Below are positions 22,050 through 31,300 of a stretch of DNA of 35,810 nucleotides, piece after piece. Made by a program: the position numbers and the translations under genes. This DNA is from an uncultured Eubacteriales bacterium. GTDB lineage: Bacteria > Bacillota > Clostridia > Christensenellales > UBA1242. The notes beneath the pieces were generated by a model. It ran no database searches and was not told the DNA's origin. It saw only the letters and a list, made by a program, of their open reading frames with translations. The stretch covers positions 1-35,810 of the forward strand of contig CAPERS010000010.1 of NCBI GenBank assembly GCA_948607205.1, written 5' to 3'. How positions within the stretch are numbered: position 1 is the stretch's first letter; every line of letters starts with the position of its first letter.

Positions 22050-25000
22050 ATGAAGAAATTATTGATATTTTTGATGATAGCGATTCCGCTTGTTATAATT
22101 TTGATTGTGAACCTGACCGTTAATGCGGTTATAGGTAGCGTTTCTATTTCTGTTGACAGAATAACTCTTGATAAAACAGAAATCACTGCAACAATTGACG
22201 ACATCGTCACACTTAAGCCAACAATCTATCCTGAAAATGCTTCAAACAAGGAAATAATTTGGGAAAGCACAAATGAAACCGTTGCCAAAGTTGACGCAAA
22301 CGGAAATATAACTTTTGTTGGATTTGGCGAAGGATTTGTCAAAGCGACAACTGTTGATGGAAATAAATCGGCTTTATGTCACTTCTATGCAACAGACAAT
22401 AAAGTTCACCAAGTGATTTTGGTTGCACCTCAAAAAGAAATTCATGTTGGCAAAGAAATGCAACTCAATGCAACAGTTCTTCCAGCAGAGGCGCTTCCAA
22501 ACACTCGAGTGACCTTTGTCAGCGATAATCCTGAAATTGCAACGGTTGACCCTAACGGTCGCGTTCAAGCACAAACGGTTGGCAGGGCAACAATAACAGT
22601 GATTGCACAGTCAACACTTGTTGGCTCAGAAGAACTTGTTTATCGTGATTTTGTTACCATTTCAGTTATCAATCCTGTTGAAAGAATTGAACTTAACGCG
22701 CCAGATAATTTTGACGTGACCGCTGATAGAGAATATCGCATTGGGTATAAAATTTATCCTGAAAATGCTTCAAACAAAAATGTCACTCTGACAGTTGACA
22801 ATGAAGACATTGCCACTGTTGCAACTGACAAGGCTTCAACAATCATTTTCAAGAAGAGAGGTGAAGTTAATGTCACTGTGACAACAATTGACGGCGGTTT
22901 CAGTCAAACAATGAAAGTTGTTTTCACTGATGGCTATGCTTACAGTTTGACACTTGAAAAATATCGTATCGATGCAATGCTTGGCGACGCCGACATCTTC
23001 CTTTCTTTCACAACAGTGCCAAACAATCTCAGAAACACCAGCGTGGTTTTCTCATCTGACAACGAAGACGTCGCTTATGTGACAAGTTCTGGATATCTTT
23101 CATTTGTCGGTGGCGGAAGCACAATTATTCGCGCTAAGGTTGAAACAAGTGAAGGCGAATATATCGAAAATCAAATAACTGTTTTCGTTGAAAGCCCAGC
23201 AGTTGATATCATTCTTGATAACACAGTAACCGCTGAAAAAACCATTCAACTTGCGCCAAAGTCATATCCAGAAAACTCAACAAACACCAAATTTTTCTAT
23301 CGCAGTAATGACACAAGCATTGCCGACGTTGACGAGAATGGGCTTGTAACTTTCGTGAGTGACAGACCTGCAACGGCATCAATTCGTGTCTGGGCGAATG
23401 AATATCCAACAGGAATTTCAAAAGAAATCAAAGTTATCTATACTGGCGGAAAGGCAACAGACTTTGAACTTGTGACCCAAGAATTGAACTTGATGTTTGG
23501 CGAGATGGACAAACTTGAATATATTGTTCAACCTTCAAATGCACAAGTGCAAGACCTTAAAATTGAAATATATTCTTCTGAAAGTGCAAATAAGGAAGAT
23601 TTAGACCAAAATGTTATTGAAATCCTTGCTGATAACAGCATTCTTGCTGTTGGCGGAGGAAATGCGGTTTTGAAAGTGTCACTGGAAGTTTATGATGTGG
23701 GCACTGGCAAACTTACAACTGTTGAAGAATTTTGTCAGGTTAATGTTGACCGTTTGGCAGAAGATATTGAAATTGTTATTGACCTTGAAAAAGACAAGAG
23801 CGGTCAATATGTGACAAGTGAAAAAGCACTTTCTTTCAGTGCAAAAGTTTTGCCACTTGACGTAACGCTGACTGATGTGACTTGGTCGATTGACGACAGA
23901 AACATTGCAGTTCTGACAAGTGAACAATTGAGATTCAATCAAACAGGAACAATTGTTTTAACTGCCACAAATGGAGATGTTCAAAAATCGGTAGAGATAA
24001 GATATACAGGCTCATATCCAGATTCGGCTGAAGTATGGGCTGAACATAACGGTGAGTTTGTTGAAATTCCTTCGGTTATTGGCTATGGCGAAGAATATGA
24101 TATTGCAATAAAATCTATTTTCCCTTCAAACACAACGAATAAGAATATCACTCTTAAAGTTTCAAATCAAATAACTTCAAGCATTGGAGGAAAAGTGCTT
24201 GAAATAAATGGAACAACAATAAGAGCAGTTGGTGGCGGTCGCGCAACTTTGAATGTTTATGTTTCTTCAGTTTTGCTGACTTTTGAAATAACAGTTGAAC
24301 GCCATGCTGAAAGCATTGACGTCAGCCCAAAGAATATTCAAACAACAAAGACAAGCATTGACCTTCAAGTGTCAGTTCTTCCAATTGACACCACAGACAA
24401 GTCAGTTGTTTTTGAAGTTGACGACGAAAGTATTGCAACAATTGAAGGCACAACACTAGTTTTTAAACAGAATGGATTGGTCACAATCACTGTGACAAGC
24501 CTTTCAAATAATGATGTAAATCTTGTGTTCACAATTCAAAAAATTGAAAAAGAACCTGAACTTATTGAAATCAATCGTGATAGCGCAAACATGACTGTTG
24601 GCGACATGGCTGTTATTGATTTTTCAAGTGACAGCAATGCGCACCATGTTGAAGTTTCACTTCTTACTGAAAACTCAGTTTTGACAATAAATGGTGGAGT
24701 TATTAAGGCAATTTCAAAAGGTGAGGAGATATTGCAGGTCAAAGTTTTCAATTCAGAAAACAGCCTTCTTTACACAAAACTTATCACATTCACAATTCTT
24801 CAACTTGTTGAGCAAATTCAAAACAATTGTGATATTGAAGTTTATAACGAAGAATATGTCACAGCCAAAGGTCAACTCGAACTTGATTTTGAGGCGTTGC
24901 CAAATGACGCTGAAAACAAAGAACTTGATTATGAAATAATTTCTTCATACACTTCTTCTGGAATGAATGCGAACATTGCTTATATAAATAAAAACGACAA

Positions 25001-28000
25001 TGTTCTGAATTTTACACAATCAGGGTTTGTTGTTTTGAGAGTTTCATCGAAGGATGGGAATGCTCAAAAAGACTATACTATAAGATACACCGGCGGTGAC
25101 GCAATTGATGCTGAGATTAATGTTGGAGAAGTTGTCAACTTGAATGTTGGAGATAGTGTGGAAATAAAAGTGACTCGCTGGATTCCTTCCAATACTGAAT
25201 ATGTTAATATGGGAATAAGAGCAGTTGGCAATGCAAACGTTATTGCAATTGACTCAAAAACAAACACTATCACTGCAAAAAACAGTGGCGAATGCAAGGT
25301 TATTGTCGACATTTCTGGTGGCTTGACAAAGCAAATTTCAATTGTTGTCAACAGAAAAGTGACAGGAATTGAGATTGAAGATTATATCATTTCAGCAAAG
25401 ACAAGTTTTGCGCTTAATCCTGTTGTTTTGCCACTCAATGCAACAGATAAAAGCCTTGACTATATTGTCAGCGACACAGATATTGCCACTATGGACGGAA
25501 ATATTATAACCTTCAAAAAGGCAGGCAAGGTTAGCGTCACAATCAAAGCCACTGACGGAAGCGGAATTGAAAAGGTGATTGAAGTTGAAAGCACATTTGG
25601 CAAGATTTCACAAATTGTGCTTAGTGAAACTCAAAAAACAATCAATAAAGGTCAACAATTTGTCATTCAAAAGCCAACTTTCTATCCTCTTGACGCAGAA
25701 GATAATGAAATTTTGGTCGACGTAACGCACTATGCTTCAAATAATGATTTTGACGAAGTTATAACCTATCAAGACGGTCTTGTCACAGGTGTCAATGGCG
25801 GAAGAGCAGTGATAAAATTCTTTGCCAAAAACAACATGGAAGTTTATGCTGAATTTGAAGTGATTGTATTTGTTCCAGTTGAGAATTTCGATATGGTGTT
25901 TGACCATGAAATGGACAAACTTAACAACGCATTCTTCACAAGTCAAAAAGAAATAACATTTGCAATTCAAACAATTCCAAGTGAAGCAAGTGAGCAACAA
26001 TTCACAGTCGCTGTTTCTGACAATAGCATTGCAGAAATTCAAGGCAACAAAATTGTTTTCAAAGCAATTGGTCGTGTGACACTCACATTCGAAAGCCTTG
26101 ACAAAACTTTCGGCAAGATAACAAAATCTTATGCATTCTTCTATAACGGCGATTCACTCACTCAGGCAGAACTTGACACAACTTCTTTTGTTGGAAATAC
26201 TTTATACATGCAAGCAGGTGACGGAATAACACTTGGGCTTAAAAATGTCATACCAAGTGATAACAAAAATATCACCATGGAACTTTCCAACCTTGTTGAA
26301 GAGAGAATTGACAACTTAAAACAAGTCATTTCATTCAGAAATGGCAGACTTGAAGCACTCAATGGTGGAAAGGCAACATTCACACTTAAAGCAAATAATA
26401 TTAACCTCGGTGAATTTGTTGTGGTGGTAACGCGTGAGGCAACAGGAATCGAAACCGATTCGTTAAGTGTTGTCGTTTCACAGGAGTCATACAAAATCAC
26501 TGCATGGGTTACTCCAACTGATGCAAATGACAAAACTTTAACATTCCGCTCAAGCGATGACGAACTTGCAACAGTAAGCGGTGATGGTCTTGTCAATTTC
26601 AGCAGAACTGGCAAGGTTACAATCACAATTTTCTTGGATAACAACCCTGACGTTTTCATTGAAGTTGAAGTTGAGTTCACTCGTGAACTTAGAGATATCG
26701 TTTTCAACGAAGTTTCAACAAGTCAATATGTTGGCAACACTATAACGCTTTATGTTTTGCCAATGCCACTTAATGTTGAAAACTTCTCTTACACAATGAC
26801 TATTGACAATCCTGAAATTGCAAACTTTGCAAAATCAAGCAATGGCTACATTTTGCAAGGCAAAAATGAAGGCATTGTCACAGTGACAGCGGTCGCAGAC
26901 GGAAATGAAAACATTAAAGCAACAAAACAGTTCACTTTCTTCACAAAGATAAACAACATTTCACTTGAATTTGATAAAGAAAAAGACACACAAGGTCTTG
27001 TAAATTATCACATTTTTGGAAATAAATATGTTGACACAGAAAAGTCAACAAATGAAAAAGTTGTTCTCAAAAACAGTTATAAAATCAAATATACAACTGT
27101 TCCAGAAGGTGACTATTCTGACCTCATCAATTGGGAGTCTTCAGACGAAAGCATTGCCACTGTTGACAATGAAGGCGTTGTGACTTTTGTTGGAACTGGA
27201 AGTGTGACTATCACTGCAAGAGCAATTCCACCATATGAAGGCGCTTCGTCAACTTTCGACACATACACATTCAAAGTTATTGACGGAATCAATGTCACAA
27301 ATTCTCAAGAATTCGCATATGCGCATAAATATCTTGGCGATTTGAGAACTTCTTCAAGCACTGACAGCATAGGCGCCATGATAATGCATAATGATATACA
27401 AATCGACAGCAATCTGCTAAACAAAACTATCAATTTGACTTATAATTTATATGGAAATGGTTATCTCTTAGATTTAAGCAAAATGTCAAACAGTAGTGCT
27501 CACGTTAAGATTCAAGTCAAAACAAACAATGTTATTATTGACGGCGTGACTCTCAGAGCGGAAACTTTTGACCCTAACAATCAAGGTCTTTCAGCACTTC
27601 AAGAAAAGAGTCTTCCACTCGTTGTGACAAATGCATTAAATGTTAGATTAAACAATTCTATTCTTGAAAATGGCTTAACTTGTTTGCGACTTGAAAGTGC
27701 TGAAGTGGAAATGACAGGTTGCATTGTCAGAAATTCATTCTCAGCAGGTGTGATTGTTGGAAGAATAGATGACAACACATCTCGTCCTTCAACGATAACC
27801 GTGAGCGCATCAATCTTCTCAAAAAGTTTGCTTGGTGGTTTGATGTTTGAAAGTGATAGCAAAGATACAAAAGAATTTCAAAGTAAAATCATCCTTAAAG
27901 GAAATGTTTACTTCTATAATTGGCTTACTCTGGAAGAACTCAAAAAGGGAACAAATGGATTCTTGGCAAGTAACGTTGCTGAAGATTTAATTGAACCAAT

Positions 28001-28346
28001 AGTCAGCTCGATTATAAGCAATGTAAGAAGTCAACTTAGTGCAACTTATGCCGTTGAACATAATGGAGAAGAATATTATCAACTCGGGATTATGAATATT
28101 AAAAAAATTCAAGCGAAGATAGTTCCCTTTAGGTTTAATGCCAATGGAAAGGTGGATGTTTCAGAACTCAGTCAAAGTCTGATGACATCGAACGGCAATC
28201 TTAAATATGAGGCGGGTATTGGAAATCTTGATATTGATATAACATCTTATAAAAACACAAGCCCACCAACAAGACCGGGTGAAGATTATAACGAAAATAA
28301 TAATGTTATGAGAAATGTTCGTTATAGACCAGTTAAATTAAAATAA
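22050..28346 (+). CDS. Giant membrane-tethered protein of about 19 Ig-like (Big_2-type) domains plus a probable beta-helix
   Basis: The product has 2098 residues. The N-terminus (4-28) is a hydrophobic segment, either an uncleaved anchor or a signal cut near VNA (24-26). From about 30 to 1744 run roughly 19 Ig-like units of 80-100 residues, with Big_2 hallmarks such as YPENASNKEIIWESTN, ETVAKVDANGNITFVG and DESIATIEG. From about residue 210 two unit types alternate: one carrying DxxIAtv...F...G.VtvT, the other carrying a GGG-x-A motif. Residues about 1775-1935 look like a right-handed beta-helix (NNVIIDGVTLRAET, LVVTNALNVRLNNSILENG, LESAEVEMTGCIVRNS). The last 160 residues are unassigned. It begins 3 bases after the permease stop with GAGG in range. 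It is probably extracellular; the ligand is unknown. Confidence 0.9.
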   Translation: MKKLLIFLMIAIPLVIILIVNLTVNAVIGSVSISVDRITLDKTEITATIDDIVTLKPTIYPENASNKEIIWESTNETVAKVDANGNITFVGFGEGFVKATTVDGNKSALCHFYATDNKVHQVILVAPQKEIHVGKEMQLNATVLPAEALPNTRVTFVSDNPEIATVDPNGRVQAQTVGRATITVIAQSTLVGSEELVYRDFVTISVINPVERIELNAPDNFDVTADREYRIGYKIYPENASNKNVTLTVDNEDIATVATDKASTIIFKKRGEVNVTVTTIDGGFSQTMKVVFTDGYAYSLTLEKYRIDAMLGDADIFLSFTTVPNNLRNTSVVFSSDNEDVAYVTSSGYLSFVGGGSTIIRAKVETSEGEYIENQITVFVESPAVDIILDNTVTAEKTIQLAPKSYPENSTNTKFFYRSNDTSIADVDENGLVTFVSDRPATASIRVWANEYPTGISKEIKVIYTGGKATDFELVTQELNLMFGEMDKLEYIVQPSNAQVQDLKIEIYSSESANKEDLDQNVIEILADNSILAVGGGNAVLKVSLEVYDVGTGKLTTVEEFCQVNVDRLAEDIEIVIDLEKDKSGQYVTSEKALSFSAKVLPLDVTLTDVTWSIDDRNIAVLTSEQLRFNQTGTIVLTATNGDVQKSVEIRYTGSYPDSAEVWAEHNGEFVEIPSVIGYGEEYDIAIKSIFPSNTTNKNITLKVSNQITSSIGGKVLEINGTTIRAVGGGRATLNVYVSSVLLTFEITVERHAESIDVSPKNIQTTKTSIDLQVSVLPIDTTDKSVVFEVDDESIATIEGTTLVFKQNGLVTITVTSLSNNDVNLVFTIQKIEKEPELIEINRDSANMTVGDMAVIDFSSDSNAHHVEVSLLTENSVLTINGGVIKAISKGEEILQVKVFNSENSLLYTKLITFTILQLVEQIQNNCDIEVYNEEYVTAKGQLELDFEALPNDAENKELDYEIISSYTSSGMNANIAYINKNDNVLNFTQSGFVVLRVSSKDGNAQKDYTIRYTGGDAIDAEINVGEVVNLNVGDSVEIKVTRWIPSNTEYVNMGIRAVGNANVIAIDSKTNTITAKNSGECKVIVDISGGLTKQISIVVNRKVTGIEIEDYIISAKTSFALNPVVLPLNATDKSLDYIVSDTDIATMDGNIITFKKAGKVSVTIKATDGSGIEKVIEVESTFGKISQIVLSETQKTINKGQQFVIQKPTFYPLDAEDNEILVDVTHYASNNDFDEVITYQDGLVTGVNGGRAVIKFFAKNNMEVYAEFEVIVFVPVENFDMVFDHEMDKLNNAFFTSQKEITFAIQTIPSEASEQQFTVAVSDNSIAEIQGNKIVFKAIGRVTLTFESLDKTFGKITKSYAFFYNGDSLTQAELDTTSFVGNTLYMQAGDGITLGLKNVIPSDNKNITMELSNLVEERIDNLKQVISFRNGRLEALNGGKATFTLKANNINLGEFVVVVTREATGIETDSLSVVVSQESYKITAWVTPTDANDKTLTFRSSDDELATVSGDGLVNFSRTGKVTITIFLDNNPDVFIEVEVEFTRELRDIVFNEVSTSQYVGNTITLYVLPMPLNVENFSYTMTIDNPEIANFAKSSNGYILQGKNEGIVTVTAVADGNENIKATKQFTFFTKINNISLEFDKEKDTQGLVNYHIFGNKYVDTEKSTNEKVVLKNSYKIKYTTVPEGDYSDLINWESSDESIATVDNEGVVTFVGTGSVTITARAIPPYEGASSTFDTYTFKVIDGINVTNSQEFAYAHKYLGDLRTSSSTDSIGAMIMHNDIQIDSNLLNKTINLTYNLYGNGYLLDLSKMSNSSAHVKIQVKTNNVIIDGVTLRAETFDPNNQGLSALQEKSLPLVVTNALNVRLNNSILENGLTCLRLESAEVEMTGCIVRNSFSAGVIVGRIDDNTSRPSTITVSASIFSKSLLGGLMFESDSKDTKEFQSKIILKGNVYFYNWLTLEELKKGTNGFLASNVAEDLIEPIVSSIISNVRSQLSATYAVEHNGEEYYQLGIMNIKKIQAKIVPFRFNANGKVDVSELSQSLMTSNGNLKYEAGIGNLDIDITSYKNTSPPTRPGEDYNENNNVMRNVRYRPVKLK

Positions 28347-28361
28347 AAAAAGGAAAAGGAT

Positions 28362-31300
28362 ATGAAAAAATCAAAAATTTTGAATTTATTGTTGATTTTA
28401 TTGCTACCAGTTGTTAGCATACTTTTCCCAATTTTCTCTTCTTTTTCGCAAGAGGCGCATGCCTCAATTGAAGGGCTCTCGGCAAATCAATACATTTTGA
28501 CGGGAAAAGTGGGCAGTTCTGTCAAGCACTATTTCACCAACGAAAAGAACGAGAGCACTTTGATTGGAGCAAAAGCCAGTGAAGAGGGCGGAACACACTA
28601 TTCAATCGTGCCTAACACACTTGGCTCGCTTGATAAGATGAGTTCTGGCTATGCTGAAGTGATTTTTCCAAAAAATATCATTGATATGATTAACGCTGGC
28701 GTTGTTTACGCTTATGCAACCTTTGATTTCAAAGCAAAAAACAATAATCCTCAATCTAATATTCGTGTCAATTTCAATGTTGGAAATCATAGCCAAGTCA
28801 TTGAAACGAATGGCAAAAGCGGAGAAAACAAATCTTATTCAACTGAACACTTTAAACTTGAGTTGGGAACTTCGGGAATGAATTTCTCTTTTGAAACTCT
28901 TGAAAAAACAAGTGTGGGTAATTATTCAGATTTCGTTCTCTCAATGCCAACACTCAGACTTTACACAGTTGTTGACTCGATTACTTTTGAAAATACAAGT
29001 TCATATGTCAGTGCAAATCAAACAGTCAAACTTAGTGGCTTCAACTCAGTGACTAAAGTGGTTTCAGAGGGCAATTTCTGGGCTTATTGTCAAGTTAGAC
29101 ACAAGATAAACTATAACATTGTTGAAGGTGCAGAATATGCAACGCTTGTCAACGACAACCTTTTCATCAATAATGACGCACCATTTGGTGCTGAAATTAA
29201 GGTTCAGGCAAGTTGCCGTAAAAAATCAGATGAAGAAGAAATGCTGACATCTGATATTGCAACCTATATCGTCAACTCAGAAAAAGTTATGGTTAACATT
29301 TCAACTGATTTCCAAAACCCTGCAGAGATTTCTGGTATGGGCGAATTCAATGTTGGCGAAAAAACCGTTCTTTCAGTTATCCCTTATGACGATTTCACTT
29401 TCAAAGGTTGGTTCATTAACGGTGAACTGAAATCACTTAAATCAAATTATATCTACACAGCCACTCAAGGCGATGTGATTTACGCAAAGTTTATAAGAAG
29501 CATCTCAATCGAGTCAGTTTCTGCAACAAAAACATATGATGGAACACGAGCAGTTGACAGTTATTCTGTAACTTTCAGTGGCAAGGAAGACAATCACGAC
29601 TTGTATATAAACGGAATTGATTTCGAATTCAGTTCTCAAAATGCAGGCGAAATGACTCTTGCTTATGACGACGCAAAACTTCAAGACATCTCTCTTGAAG
29701 GAAATGATAAGGAAATTTATGAACTCAGTTCACAACTTATCAAATCAACTTATGGAAAAATCAATCCAAAAAGTGCCAATATTTATGCAAAAGATGCCAC
29801 TGCGCAATATGGAAATGCATATATTTTGACCTATGATGCCTCTGGTCTTGTTGATGGCGAAAGCCTTTCAGGTGAACTTGGCGTTGATGGTGGAACAAAT
29901 GTGGGCGTTCATAAAATTAACTTAGGAACGCTTGCAGAAAGAAATCCTAACTATACATTCACAATGGCAAACGAGGCTTATTTGACAATTTCTCAAAGAG
30001 AGATTGTCATAAACCTCAGCGCCAAAGACAAAGTTTATGACAAAACAACAGATGCTGAAGTTTATGCAACGGTTTCAAACGTTGTAAATAATGAACAGGT
30101 TGAGGTCGTTGTGTCTGGCGCAAAATTTTCTGACGCAAATGCTGGATTTGACATTCCAGTCGTTGTGACAGAAGAGAACCTTACTTTGCAAGGCGAACAT
30201 GCTTCAAACTATATTATAAAGAGTTTTGATTCTTCCAACCTTTATGCAAATATAAACAAAAAATCCATTCAAGTGATTGCTGAAAATAAAACCTTCCAAT
30301 ATGGTCAAGAAATTGAACTTAGTTATTCAGTTGTTGGCATGTTTGAAGGTGATGTCCTTGAAGGCGAACTGACAATCGACAACGGCAATGTTGGTCAGCA
30401 TATAATTGAAAACAATCTCATTTCAAATAACTATGAAATTGATTTCACAAGTGCAATTTGCGAAATTGTTCCAAAGTCAATTATCATCATCGCTCAGCCA
30501 GCAAGCAAAGTTTATGGCGATAGCGACCCAGTTTTTGATTATCAAGTTTCAGAGGAAACACCACTTCTCAATAATGACACTCTTTCAGGTCAACTTTCAA
30601 GAGAAGAAGGTGAAAATGTTGGACATTATCAAATCACGCTCGGCACACTTGGCAATGGAAATTATTCACTTCAATTGTTGCCTGCAACATTTGAAATCAC
30701 CAAAAGAAAGGTGACATTTGTTGTAACTTTTGAAGATAAAGAATATGATGGCACAAATGGTGTTACTTTCAGTGCAGTTCAAGAAAACGCACTTGAAGAC
30801 AACCAGTTCACACTCAATATTGAAGCAATATTAAATTCAGTCAATGTTGGAATTGCAGATGTGACATATAATGACATAAGTGTTTCAGGCGAAAATCTGA
30901 ATAATCATGAATTTGACTATATTTTCGAAAATCAACAAATAAACATTTCACGAAGAAATGTTGAAATTATCATTGATAAAATAAGCAAGATTTATGGCGA
31001 AACTGACCCTGAAAATATTGCTTGGACGGTTTCGAATATCGTTGAAGGCGATAGCCTTATTGGTGAGCCTAAGAGAAATGAGGGTGAAGATGTCGGCTTT
31101 TACACTTACTACCTTGACACGCTCAATAATGAAAACAACCCAAATTATAACATCGTTCTTAAAGCCCAAAACTTTGAAATAAAGAAACGCGAAATCCTTT
31201 TGACAAGTGACTCACTTTCAAAAATCTTCGGTGAAGCTGACCCAGATTTTGTTCCAAAACTTGCCGAAAATCAAACATTGGCATTTGACCATACCTTCGA

